Position numbers and translations under genes: made by a program
The notes under the pieces: model-generated
Database searches by the model: none
What the model was told of the DNA's origin: nothing
What the model saw: only the letters and a program-made list of their open reading frames with translations
Part shown: positions 1-7,622 of the stretch, one piece after another
How positions within the stretch are numbered: position 1 is the stretch's first letter
How the letters are laid out: the number at the start of each line of letters is the position of its first letter
Source: Negativicutes bacterium
Lineage (GTDB): Bacteria; Bacillota_C; Negativicutes; Sporomusales_B; JARLHX01
DNA length: 36,308 nucleotides
Assembly (NCBI GenBank): GCA_031292015.1
Contig: JARLHY010000048.1
Span: forward strand, 1-36,308
Direction: 5' to 3'

Positions 1-161
1 AGTCTGCCGCCGACACCCGAAGAGCCGTAACCGTGAATCAGTTTGACGACCTTCGCCCCCTGGGCGCGGGCCCGAATCAGTTCTCCGACCAGCCTGTGGC
101 TTGCTTGCTCGACTGTCGGCATGCCATGTTCCAGATTGATGATGATTATTTTTGTTGCCAT
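1..161 (-). CDS. Smr-domain protein (5' part; runs off the window)
   Basis: The visible 53 codons hold the start of a small stand-alone Smr (small MutS-related) domain, a nuclease/nicking domain also found at the C-terminus of MutS2. The seen features are the INLEHGMPTVEQA segment (an LDLHG-like strand and helix start) near residues 8-20 and the HGYGSSGVGG loop near residues 43-52, which fits the family signature HGxGxGxL. The ATG at 159-161 is chosen because the domain begins at once after it; no strong ribosome binding site is evident upstream. The stop codon lies beyond the window. Function in this organism is unknown; the family is linked to DNA or RNA cleavage. Confidence 0.75.
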   Translation of the reverse strand, partial: MATKIIIINLEHGMPTVEQASHRLVGELIRARAQGAKVVKLIHGYGSSGVGGR

Positions 162-315
162 AATAGTCGATTTCGTCCGGAATGGCCTTTTTCCTGCAAG
201 AATGAATTGGGGATGGAAGAAGCCGGCGGAAGGTTTCTTGTTTTGAGCTTTGACAATTGCCCCGGAAGCCGGGGGTGGCTGGTCGGGAGTAGTGGTGGTA
301 GCGCGATGCGAAAAA

Positions 316-324
316 TGATATAAT
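316..324 (+). promoter_or_regulatory. Extended -10 promoter for the 504-aa gene
   Basis: TGATATAAT at 316-324 is a perfect extended -10 element (TGnTATAAT). No good -35 hexamer lies at the usual distance, which is normal for extended -10 promoters. It sits 45-50 bases before the start codon of the next gene. Confidence 0.6.
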
Positions 325-368
325 GATACCCGAAGGTTTTACCAGTTTAAAGGAGATTCTTGGGTTTG

Positions 369-1883
369 ATGAAAAATGTCTATGATGAAGTTCAATATTT
401 TTACACTTTGGAAGTGACCGAAGATGCAGCTATCAGTCGCGAGTGGGTGGAAGGTTTCCTGCGGCAAAAGGCCTGGCAGGGAGCCACCGACGACGAACTG
501 CGGGATATATGGCAGAATCTGAAAATGTTCGTGCTGTACCTGGACAACACCGACGCGGATTACCTGGAAGAAATTCCGTATCAGGAATATAGCCGCGTGA
601 TTCATTGGTTGGCCGGTCATGTCAAAGGATTTAAGGCGACTCTGAAACCGGTTCGTCGTTTTTTTGCGGTACTGCTCGAATTTTACCGCCACCTGGCCCT
701 GAAGAAAATCGTTGCCGACACGTCCGAACTGGAGTTTGCCGCCCAGGAAATTGCCGGCGGGAAAAAGATCAAGCTGGTGGAAGACCGGGGGCCGATCCTG
801 CGGAAAAATGCCGGCGCTCTTGCCTCGGAAGTCGATTCCGTGGTAGGGGATATCATCGAAGGCCTGATGGTCAAACTGGGGACTTTCTTTCAGAAAAAAG
901 AGTTTAATGATGATTTTCAGCGGGCCTTGTTTCTGTTCGCCGGTCCGCTTAATTCCATTCCCGATCCTGAACCAGGCGAGTTCAGCATGTTCTGGCAGGA
1001 ATTTTGGGACTATTTTTTGTTCGATTATCATTTGCTGACAAATGACCTGTCGCCGCTCAGACATTTTTACGGTGCCAACCGCGCCGAGCTTGCCTCCGAA
1101 GAGGCCCAGATCCTCAGCGATCTGCTCAACGCCAAGTTCACCGTATTCACGGTTTACCGGGTGGTGAATCATGACTGGATCGAATGCATCAATCTGTTTA
1201 CTGAGGAAAAGTTCCGCCTGCCGCACCCTGACTTCGACTATAAAGCCATGAAACAAATGCTGTTCTTCGGCCACGTGTTCGCCGAGGATACGGTGATGGT
1301 GAACTATATTACCAGCATCGAACTGAGCGCCAATCTTCGCCGCCGGATTAAAGAAGAGGCTGTCCGCCAGAAGGCGATTTTTGAGATTCAGCAGCCGGAG
1401 GCCGGCTGGGGCGACTTTTTTAGCCGGCACGCCCTGGCTTTTCGCCATACGGTGGATGTTCTCATCACCCTGGCCAAAGTCAATGTCACTCCGTTCAACC
1501 AGCTGGGACGAACCTTCCCGCAAGGCTCGGAAAAGCGGAAGCCGGACGAGCGGGTCAGCGAAATGTTTGTCTCCTTGATGCCGGAGTATGGTTTTTCCCT
1601 TCACGACCAGCGGCTTGCCGGGCGGTTGTGGAATGATTTCAGTCAGCTGGCCAAGGTCACTGTCCGGAAAACCGGCGCCTGGGCAGCGGCTGTGATCTAT
1701 GTCTTTGCCCAGATCAACTCGCCCCAGGGCATTTCCGCCGAACAACTGGCGGTGGATTTCGAGGTTTCAACCTCCAGCGTGTATGCGAACCGCGACAAAA
1801 TCTTCAAGGCCCTGGAACTGGCCAAATTCGATCCGCGTTATCTGAACGAAGAAGGATTCATCTATTCGCTATTTTCGTCATAG
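369..1883 (+). CDS. Unrecognised 504-aa protein with cyclin/TFIIB-like C-terminus
   Basis: I do not recognise this as a named family. It is a soluble, acidic and aromatic-rich protein with no signal peptide and no membrane segment. The last ~90 residues (QLAKVTVRKTGAWAAAVIY... followed by ISAEQLAVDFEVSTSSVYAN) look like a small helical repeat plus helix-turn-helix, similar to the TFIIB/cyclin-like or DUF6398-type modules found at the C-terminus of SEC-C-type and plasmid-derived proteins; this is inference from pattern only. Start choice is uncertain: AGGAG lies at 351-355, TTG codons at 360 and 366 and an ATG at 369 are all in frame; the ATG was taken. It is followed after 14 bases by the zinc-ribbon gene, so the two probably form an operon. 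Confidence 0.75.
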   Translation: MKNVYDEVQYFYTLEVTEDAAISREWVEGFLRQKAWQGATDDELRDIWQNLKMFVLYLDNTDADYLEEIPYQEYSRVIHWLAGHVKGFKATLKPVRRFFAVLLEFYRHLALKKIVADTSELEFAAQEIAGGKKIKLVEDRGPILRKNAGALASEVDSVVGDIIEGLMVKLGTFFQKKEFNDDFQRALFLFAGPLNSIPDPEPGEFSMFWQEFWDYFLFDYHLLTNDLSPLRHFYGANRAELASEEAQILSDLLNAKFTVFTVYRVVNHDWIECINLFTEEKFRLPHPDFDYKAMKQMLFFGHVFAEDTVMVNYITSIELSANLRRRIKEEAVRQKAIFEIQQPEAGWGDFFSRHALAFRHTVDVLITLAKVNVTPFNQLGRTFPQGSEKRKPDERVSEMFVSLMPEYGFSLHDQRLAGRLWNDFSQLAKVTVRKTGAWAAAVIYVFAQINSPQGISAEQLAVDFEVSTSSVYANRDKIFKALELAKFDPRYLNEEGFIYSLFSS

Positions 1884-1897
1884 AGGGAGGGAGCGTC

Positions 1898-2254
1898 ATG
1901 CAATGCGCCAACTGCGGCAGGGAATTGGAGCCGCAGGAACAGGAATGTGTCCAGTGCGGGCGGCCCCGGAGCGAAGTCCAGGTGCTGACCCGGGAGGAAC
2001 GGGACAACTTCCAGGGGGTCACGCTGGATAACGGTCAGACGGAACAGCGCGACTACGAATACGAAAGCAGCGGTCCGAGCCACCGGGTCTATGTCCGTCA
2101 GGTCACTTTCGGTTCTGGCAAGATGGGCTTTGGGACCAAGCTGCTGATCGCCGCCGTCTTCGCTTTTCTGATTTTCGTGTTTTTGCCGCTGGCCCTGTTC
2201 GTTATTGTGGCTGTAAGCCTGATATGGTTTGTTTTCCGGCTGCTCGGCCGGTAG
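1898..2254 (+). CDS. Zinc-ribbon membrane protein, 118 aa
   Basis: A small protein with an N-terminal zinc ribbon (Cys3, Cys6, Cys17, Cys20 in two CxxC knuckles), a polar linker rich in Glu, Gln and Tyr, and one long hydrophobic stretch near residues 82-113 that should span the membrane once or as a tight hairpin. The charged residues at the end (FRLLGR) would lie at the membrane face. A GAGGGAGGGAG ribosome binding site precedes the ATG. It is probably cotranscribed with the upstream 504-aa gene and the unit ends in the terminator at 2261. Such ribbon-plus-membrane proteins are common in Firmicutes and have no known function. Confidence 0.8.
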   Translation: MQCANCGRELEPQEQECVQCGRPRSEVQVLTREERDNFQGVTLDNGQTEQRDYEYESSGPSHRVYVRQVTFGSGKMGFGTKLLIAAVFAFLIFVFLPLALFVIVAVSLIWFVFRLLGR

Positions 2255-2260
2255 GGAAAA

Positions 2261-2284
2261 GCCGCCTCGAAAGAGGCGGCTTTG
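2261..2284. terminator. Bidirectional intrinsic terminator
   Basis: Perfect 8-bp stem GCCGCCTC/GAGGCGGC with a GAAA loop (2261-2280). TTTGTT follows on the plus strand and TTTT on the minus strand, so it can end both the plus-strand zinc-ribbon unit and the convergent radical SAM unit. Confidence 0.85.
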
Positions 2285-2298
2285 TTGCATCACAATGT

Positions 2299-3189
2299 CT
2301 AAAAGGCTCCGGTATTATTGTAGGTCGGCGTTGTTTTATTTTTGAAGTGTTCCAGAACCTGGTCGATATCCTCCAGCAGTTTGTGCTTGTCCTGGGGCAG
2401 GGTGCCGGCCAGCGGCAGGAAGTTGGAGACATGGTTGCTGCGGAAGATGCAGGGATGGGCGACTTCAATATTTTCCATCATCAGTTTGAGCTCCAGCAGC
2501 AGTTCGTAGGGGGACAGGGGAGAGAAGGCGCCGCTGTCTGCGGCGGCCCGCAGCGGCGTGCCGTCATGGAGCATCAGGGTGAGGGCGCTGAGCATCGTGG
2601 GATTGATGGCGCTGACCACTTTGGCGGTGTTGAGGGCATGCTGGGTGGTCTTTTCCCGGCCGCCGAGGCCGAGGATGACCATGGTCGACAGCTTGATTCC
2701 TGACGCCAGCACCCGTTGGCCGGCGGCGATCATGTCCGCTCCGGCGGCGCCTTTGCAGACCGTCTCCAGCACTTCGTCGTCGCCGCTTTCGATGCCAAGG
2801 TAGATAATCTGCAGACCGGCGCTCTTCAGGGCTGCCAGTTCTTCCGGCGTTTTCCGGAGGATATCCTGGGGTCCGCCGTAGCAGGTGACGCGGCTCAGTT
2901 TCGGGAAGGCGTCGTGCAGCTGCCGCAGGACCTCCAGCAGTTTGTCGGTTTTGAGGACCAGAGCGTTGCCATCCGCCAGGAATACCCGGCGCAGACTGGG
3001 ATAATGGCGGGCGGCCTGCTTGATCAGGGCCGAGATTTCTTCCGGCGGACGGGTCCTAAACTTCACGTCCCGATACATGGCGCAAAAGGTGCAGGCGTTG
3101 TGGGAGCACCCGACGGTGACTCGTAATATCAGGCTTTTGGCCTCGCTCGGCGGGCGGAAGACCATGCCTTCGGCGTTGTCAAAGTACAT
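2299..3189 (-). CDS. Radical SAM protein, Cx4Cx2C type
   Basis: A 296-aa radical S-adenosylmethionine enzyme. The 4Fe-4S cluster motif is CSHNACTFC at residues 28-36, that is Cx4Cx2C rather than the usual Cx3Cx2C, a spacing known from a clostridial-type subfamily. Other family marks are YLGIESGDDEVL (SAM ribose contact region) and the MVILGLGG strand. There is no recognisable SPASM, B12-binding or TRAM domain, so the substrate cannot be named. The ATG is preferred over a TTG one codon upstream because GGAGG then lies seven bases away. It follows the NAD synthetase gene by 26 bases and is likely cotranscribed with it. Confidence 0.85.
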   Translation of the reverse strand: MYFDNAEGMVFRPPSEAKSLILRVTVGCSHNACTFCAMYRDVKFRTRPPEEISALIKQAARHYPSLRRVFLADGNALVLKTDKLLEVLRQLHDAFPKLSRVTCYGGPQDILRKTPEELAALKSAGLQIIYLGIESGDDEVLETVCKGAAGADMIAAGQRVLASGIKLSTMVILGLGGREKTTQHALNTAKVVSAINPTMLSALTLMLHDGTPLRAAADSGAFSPLSPYELLLELKLMMENIEVAHPCIFRSNHVSNFLPLAGTLPQDKHKLLEDIDQVLEHFKNKTTPTYNNTGAF

Positions 3190-3215
3190 CAATAAGCCTC
3201 CTTGCAGTAAAACGG

Positions 3216-5126
3216 TTAGTGCCGCGTGGCGGCGATCAGCTGCGCCTTTAGCTTCAGGTAGTTTGCCGTGAAATAAGGCTGGTTCTGGGCTTCGCGGTGA
3301 TCAAAGCCGTAGGCCCGCCGGCTGATTGCGAATATCGGCGGAGCCTGGATCCGTTTGGCGACGCCCATACCGGTGTAGAGTTTCCACCATCGTTCAAGAT
3401 CGGTGATAAACTCTTCCGGCCCGGCGAATAAGCGGCTGACCAGTTTTGGCTCACAGCCCAGGCGATTTTCAAGTTCGCCTGCCGCATACCAGGTGAGGAT
3501 GTCTTCCGGGGTCGCCCGGTTCCACCATTCCATGAATGCGCGGAAAAGATAATCGTGGTAGGGATAGACCAGGGGGTCGCCCTTGCCTTCATCCACAGCC
3601 TGGTCTGGCGAGAGTTCGGCGCTGGGAACAATACGGAAGACTTCCCGCGGGATGGCGTTGGCGCGGAAAATGGTATCATTCATATAGTCGCCCAAGGCGT
3701 AGACCTGATGCTTCCAGAGGTCGGCCAGGGCGGCGAGAAAACCGGCCTGATCGCCATACAGGGTAGAGTAGCCCACCGTCAGCTCGCTTTTGTTGGCGTT
3801 GCAGGTGAAACCGCCGCCGAAGGCTGCGGCCAAGCCTGCCAGTACCCGGGCCGAGCGGTCGCGGGCCTGGATGTTTTCCGCCATGAACGACGAGACGCCC
3901 AAGGTAGTCTTTTTTCCGGTGCCGAGATTGACCACCGAAGTCTTGCTCAGTTGGCTGACGGTCAGATCCACTGCTTCCTGAATGGGGATGACGGTATAAT
4001 AACAACCAAGATTGGCGGCCAGTTCCTCGGCCAGATTTTTCGTTGTCTGGGAGTTGTAGATGCTGGGCAGGTTGGCCAGCAGAATGTTCTCCGGCCCGAG
4101 GATATGGGCGTACAGCGCTGCGGTCACCGCCGAATCGATGCCCCCGGAAACGCCGACCACCACCTTTGTCATGCCGATGAGCCGCAAGAAGGTTTTAATT
4201 CCGTAGTTCAGGGTATCGTAAATGGTGTTTATGCCACTATCGTCAGGCACTTGTACCGGCGGCAGGTTTCGGCCCCCGCTTTCCAGGTCGAGCTCGACAA
4301 TTTTCAGCGCCGGTTCGAAGGGCGGACAGTAGGCGATGATCTGCCCCTGATCGTCATATACGGTGCTGAAGCCGTCGAAAGCGTAGACGGTTTTGCCGTT
4401 GTTCTGCAGACCGACATTATTGACATATACCAGCGGCACGCTCGTCTCCCTGGCCTGTTTGGAAAAGACCCGGTTGCGCTTGTTGTTTTTTGCCAACGTG
4501 AAGGGAGAACTGGAGATATTGATGATCAGGTCCACCGCGCCGTTATCGCGTAAGGTGGCGCTGGGTTTGACGCAGTAGTCGTCGCACCAGCCGTCTTCAC
4601 AGAGAATGCAGCCAAGCCTGATTTCCCGCCCGTCAATGTCGAGTCCTACCGGTTGGAGGAGATCCTCGACCCGGATATTCATTTCCAGGGCGAGTTTACG
4701 CATGCTGAAGAAATGCCTGGTGTCGTCAAATTCCCGGTAATTCGGCTGCAGGGTCTTGATCCGGAAAGGGTAGGGGAAGTTGGTGCCGCCCCGCAGTTGT
4801 CCGTCCTGGGCGACAAAGAAGGCGTTGTATTTGCGGACCCGGCCATCGTCGCCTCTTTTTTGCCAGTCTACGCCGACATTGCCGAATATGACGCACAGGC
4901 CGTGCGAGGCGGCAATAATCTGCCGACCGAATTCTTCGCAGTCCCGCAGGAAAGCTTGCTGTTCCCAGGTGTCGCCCAGCAGGTAGCCGGGGATGGCCAT
5001 TTCGGGAAAAACAATCAGCTGGGCCTGCTGGCTGCGGGCGGTTTCGATCATTGTCAGCATGGTTTCGGTATTCAAATCCGGCCGCCCGGGGACCACTTCC
5101 ATCTGGGCCAAAGCTACCTTTAGCAA
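3216..5126 (-). CDS. nadE: Glutamine-dependent NAD(+) synthetase
   Basis: A two-domain NadE of 636 aa that converts nicotinate adenine dinucleotide, ATP and glutamine to NAD+. The N-terminal nitrilase-type glutaminase has the full triad: Glu42 (VFPEMAIPGY), Lys124 (RIKTLQPNY) and Cys176 (GCILCEDGW). The C-terminal synthetase carries the ATP pyrophosphatase P-loop SGGIDS at about 327-332. Length and order match the bacterial glutamine-dependent form. The start is taken as TTG at 5124-5126 because AGGTGA lies eight bases upstream and the protein then begins MLKVALAQ, as in homologues; an in-frame GTG sits inside that ribosome binding site, and a longer frame to 5219 lacks family similarity. It leads the two-gene unit with the radical SAM gene. 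Confidence 0.95.
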   Translation of the reverse strand: MLKVALAQMEVVPGRPDLNTETMLTMIETARSQQAQLIVFPEMAIPGYLLGDTWEQQAFLRDCEEFGRQIIAASHGLCVIFGNVGVDWQKRGDDGRVRKYNAFFVAQDGQLRGGTNFPYPFRIKTLQPNYREFDDTRHFFSMRKLALEMNIRVEDLLQPVGLDIDGREIRLGCILCEDGWCDDYCVKPSATLRDNGAVDLIINISSSPFTLAKNNKRNRVFSKQARETSVPLVYVNNVGLQNNGKTVYAFDGFSTVYDDQGQIIAYCPPFEPALKIVELDLESGGRNLPPVQVPDDSGINTIYDTLNYGIKTFLRLIGMTKVVVGVSGGIDSAVTAALYAHILGPENILLANLPSIYNSQTTKNLAEELAANLGCYYTVIPIQEAVDLTVSQLSKTSVVNLGTGKKTTLGVSSFMAENIQARDRSARVLAGLAAAFGGGFTCNANKSELTVGYSTLYGDQAGFLAALADLWKHQVYALGDYMNDTIFRANAIPREVFRIVPSAELSPDQAVDEGKGDPLVYPYHDYLFRAFMEWWNRATPEDILTWYAAGELENRLGCEPKLVSRLFAGPEEFITDLERWWKLYTGMGVAKRIQAPPIFAISRRAYGFDHREAQNQPYFTANYLKLKAQLIAATRH

Positions 5127-5283
5127 AAGGACAGTCACCTCTTTATCAATTGACGATAATTTTCTTGAATATGGTAGAGGAATTGGCGAGTTGCTGTGGA
5201 AAGTGCAATTATTATTCATTCTCTGCCCTGAGGGTTATTCCTCCAGTAGGCGGAAAAAAACCAAGGAAAAGGGGAATCCGCCA

Positions 5284-6240
5284 ATGTATGAAAAGGTTTT
5301 AGCGGCAGCCGGGCGCCTGGAAGGCGTGGCCCACAAGACGCCTGTGATGACTTCGCGCTTGCTTGACGAGCACACCGGAAACACCGTTTTTCTCAAATGT
5401 GAAAATTTTCAGCGGATGGGAGCCTTTAAATTTCGCGGCGCGTATAACGCAGTGAGCACACTGTCGCCGGATGTCCGCCGCAGAGGGGTAGTCACTTATT
5501 CGTCAGGCAATCACGCTCAGGCCATTGCCCTGACCGGAAAGCTGCTGAATATCCCTACCACCGTTGTCATGCCGTCGGACGCGCCGGCGGTGAAATTTGC
5601 CGCCACCAAGGCCTACGGGGCCAGCATCGTTTCCTATGACCGGGCCAAGGTTGCCCGTGAGGCGGTGGCTCAGCAGCTGATCGACAAATACGGTTATACG
5701 CTGATTCCGCCGTTTGACCATGAGGAAGTGGTAGCCGGACAGGGGACGGCAGCCAAGGAACTCATCGAATCGGTGGGGGAACTGGATTATCTGTTTGTCC
5801 AGTGCGGCGGCGGCGGGCTGCTCAGCGGCAGCGCCATCAGCAGCAAGCACCTCTTGCCGAGCTGCAAGGTAATCGGAGTGGAACCCGGACTGGCCGATGA
5901 CGCGACTCGCTCCTTCAAAACCGGTGAACTTCAACGCATCGACAATCCCCAGACCATCGCCGACGGGCTGCGGACGCCTGCGCTGGGGAAGATCACCTTC
6001 CCTCTGGTCAGGACCTTTGTCGACGACATGGTCACCGTCGGCGAAAACGAGATTATCACTACTATGTATTATCTGTGGACCCGCCTGAAGATAGTCGTCG
6101 AACCGTCAGGCGCGGTCAGTCTGGCTCCTTTGTTCCATCATACCTTCCCGGCGCAGGGCAAGCGCATCGGCGTGATTTTGAGCGGCGGCAACGTCGATGT
6201 CCGTGAAGTCGGCGGCTTGTTCGCCGGAATCAGTGACTAA
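5284..6240 (+). CDS. PLP-dependent threonine/serine dehydratase (serine racemase-like)
   Basis: A 318-aa fold-type II PLP enzyme. PLP Lys49 lies in GAFKFRGAYNA, the substrate loop is SSGNHAQA (73-80), and the phosphate loop is GGGGL (175-179). It lacks the C-terminal ACT regulatory domain of biosynthetic IlvA, so it fits the short catabolic class. The segment VEPGLADDATRSF places Glu200, Ala204 and Asp206 as in the divalent-cation site of serine racemase and threo-3-hydroxyaspartate dehydratase, so those reactions are as likely as threonine deamination. The ATG at 5284 has AAGGGG eight bases upstream; an upstream extension of the open frame reads through the nadE promoter region and is rejected. 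It converges with a LysR regulator. Confidence 0.88.
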   Translation: MYEKVLAAAGRLEGVAHKTPVMTSRLLDEHTGNTVFLKCENFQRMGAFKFRGAYNAVSTLSPDVRRRGVVTYSSGNHAQAIALTGKLLNIPTTVVMPSDAPAVKFAATKAYGASIVSYDRAKVAREAVAQQLIDKYGYTLIPPFDHEEVVAGQGTAAKELIESVGELDYLFVQCGGGGLLSGSAISSKHLLPSCKVIGVEPGLADDATRSFKTGELQRIDNPQTIADGLRTPALGKITFPLVRTFVDDMVTVGENEIITTMYYLWTRLKIVVEPSGAVSLAPLFHHTFPAQGKRIGVILSGGNVDVREVGGLFAGISD

Positions 6241-6256
6241 GAGCTAGGCATTTAAA

Positions 6257-6294
6257 GAGCCTGCAGCCAGGTTAACCCGGTTGCAGGCTCTTTT
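6257..6294. terminator. Intrinsic terminator between dehydratase and lysR genes
   Basis: GAGCCTGCAGCC (6257-6268) pairs with GGTTGCAGGCTC (6279-6290) with one G-T pair, followed by TTTTGTT. The reverse strand ends in TTTAAAT, so weak termination in that direction is possible too. Confidence 0.85.
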
Positions 6295-6317
6295 GTTCGG
6301 TTTATCAACGGCCGACA

Positions 6318-7241
6318 TCATACACTGTCGTAGCCGCGGTTTATGGCCGGCGGGTCGATCCCGAGCTGCTCGGAGGTGAATTCCAGCCAACGACGGGCGG
6401 CGAAGGACAAGTAGCGGTCTTTGCGCCAGATAATCGAAAGCTGGAGGAAAATCTGCGGGTCGGTGAGGGCAATCGGCACAACGGTCTTCGGGTCGAGCCC
6501 GCTGCAGATCCTGCTTGGCAGGAGGGCTACGCCGAGATTGGCGGCGACCATCTGCGTCATGAACTCCCGCTGAGAAGTCTCGCAGATGATTTTAGGCTGG
6601 AAGCCGGCCAGCTTGCAGCGGTGATGAATATGGTCATACAGGCTGAAGTCCTCGCTGTAAAGAACAAAGGGTTCAGAGGCCAGAGCCGCGAAATCCACCG
6701 CCGGGTGGCCGACCAGCCGGTGTTCGGGATGGACGATCACCTGCAGCGGATCTTCGACAAAGGAGAGTACTTCAAAGATATCGGTTTTGGTCGGCAGGGT
6801 GCAGACGATGCCGATATCCAACGCCCCTTCCTGGACCGCCAGTTCGATTTTTTTCGAGCCGAACTCCAACAGCTGGATCTGGATATTGGGGAAATTTCGG
6901 TTGAATTCTCCCAGCAGCGGCGGGAAGACGGTTGATCCGGCGATCGGCGGGATGCCGATGCGGACCTTGCCCTTTTTGAGGTGAATAACATCGTCAAGTT
7001 CGACGGTCAGATTCTGGAACAGGGTGACAATCTGCTGAGCCTGTTCCTGTACTGCCTGGCCGGCGTCGGTCAGTTCCACCTGTTTCGCGTTGCGATATAT
7101 CAAAGGGACGCCCAGATCCTCTTCCAGGCTTTTGATCATTTTGCTGATGGAGGGCTGAGTGATATGCAGCGTAGCGGCAGCTTTGCTGAAGCTCCCTTGG
7201 CGCGCCACTTCCAGGAAATATTCCAGATGGCGGATATCCAT
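6318..7241 (-). CDS. LysR-family transcriptional regulator (CidR/AlsR-like)
   Basis: A 307-aa LysR-type regulator. The N-terminal winged helix-turn-helix is clear (residues 1-60: MDIRHLEYFLEVARQGSFSK start, TQPSISKMIKSLEEDLG recognition helix). The rest is a two-lobed periplasmic-binding-protein-like effector domain (about 90-300). The N-terminal wording is close to Bacillus CidR and AlsR, but the effector cannot be named. GGAGGT lies seven bases before the ATG. Its own promoter (7262-7289) and a T-N11-A box (7299-7317) lie just upstream, which is the usual autoregulated layout. The convergent dehydratase and the divergent region to 7622 are candidate targets. Confidence 0.92.
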   Translation of the reverse strand: MDIRHLEYFLEVARQGSFSKAAATLHITQPSISKMIKSLEEDLGVPLIYRNAKQVELTDAGQAVQEQAQQIVTLFQNLTVELDDVIHLKKGKVRIGIPPIAGSTVFPPLLGEFNRNFPNIQIQLLEFGSKKIELAVQEGALDIGIVCTLPTKTDIFEVLSFVEDPLQVIVHPEHRLVGHPAVDFAALASEPFVLYSEDFSLYDHIHHRCKLAGFQPKIICETSQREFMTQMVAANLGVALLPSRICSGLDPKTVVPIALTDPQIFLQLSIIWRKDRYLSFAARRWLEFTSEQLGIDPPAINRGYDSV

Positions 7242-7261
7242 GCTTCCACCTCCTGCAACCT

Positions 7262-7289
7262 ATTATACTATAAATAAAACGCATAGCAA
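7262..7289 (-). promoter_or_regulatory. Promoter of the lysR gene
   Basis: On the minus strand TTGCTA (7284-7289), a 16-base spacer and a perfect TATAAT (7262-7267) precede the lysR start by about 20 bases. Confidence 0.6.
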
Positions 7290-7328
7290 ACAATCAAGTT
7301 ATGAATATTTCCTATAATACCTATGCGT
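7279..7328. promoter_or_regulatory. LysR-type operator nested in an 8-bp inverted repeat
   Basis: TTAT (7299-7302), 11 bases, ATAA (7314-7317) is a classic LysR T-N11-A dyad. It is flanked by a perfect inverted repeat ACGCATAG (7279-7286) and CTATGCGT (7321-7328). A rightward TATAAT (7313-7318) overlaps the right half of the LysR box, and the left outer arm overlaps the -35 of the lysR promoter. Confidence 0.6.
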
Positions 7329-7520
7329 CGAAGACAAAACTGCGTATCGCGTCAGGGGCGCTTTGGATGCCGCGTAGAAGGCGGTTTCGCCGGCATGGTT
7401 GAGCCTTTCCTTTCCCGGCTTTTCAGGTATCGGGTGTTGTGGTATATTCTGCCGCCGCTGGCAGCATTCCCCGGTTGTCCGGGAAAATCTAAAAAATTAC
7501 AGCCGCGCGCCAGAAGGTAT

Positions 7521-7550
7521 TTGCGCATTCCTGCCCAATTATACTAGAAT
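7521..7550 (+). promoter_or_regulatory. Possible promoter for the 197-aa exported protein
   Basis: TTGCGC (7521-7526), 18 bases, TAGAAT (7545-7550); an overlapping TATACT at 7540-7545 is an alternative -10. Located about 75 bases before the start codon. Confidence 0.4.
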
Positions 7551-7622
7551 AGGGGTGGCGAATTCCCAACGGCGGAACCCTGGCATGTCCGCCAAACTCC
7601 ATGTGGATAGGAGAGCATAACA

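Larger units (their letters stand above)
7242..7622. other. 381-bp intergenic region with regulatory sites, no convincing gene
   Basis: The left 90 bases hold the lysR promoter, a LysR box and a rightward -10. From about 7330 to 7620 there is no convincing coding sequence: a 74-codon frame opening at 7323 has no ribosome binding site and an Arg/Cys-rich composition unlike a real protein. A small hairpin (GGCGGA/TCCGCC, 7571-7592) and a second promoter-like sequence (7521-7550) precede the exported-protein gene at 7623. Confidence 0.6.

Noticed and set aside
339..1745. 468-codon minus-strand frame opposite the 504-aa gene
   Set aside because: No start signal and no family pattern; the plus-strand gene has an extended -10 promoter and a ribosome binding site.
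3555..4553. 332-codon plus-strand frame
   Set aside because: Opposite nadE; no ribosome binding site or domain.
4993..5283. Upstream in-frame extension of the dehydratase gene
   Set aside because: Runs through the 5' end of nadE and lacks similarity to the enzyme family; ATG 5284 has a usable ribosome binding site.
7323..7547. 74-codon frame after the LysR box
   Set aside because: Starts inside the operator with no ribosome binding site and has an unlikely Arg/Cys/Pro composition.
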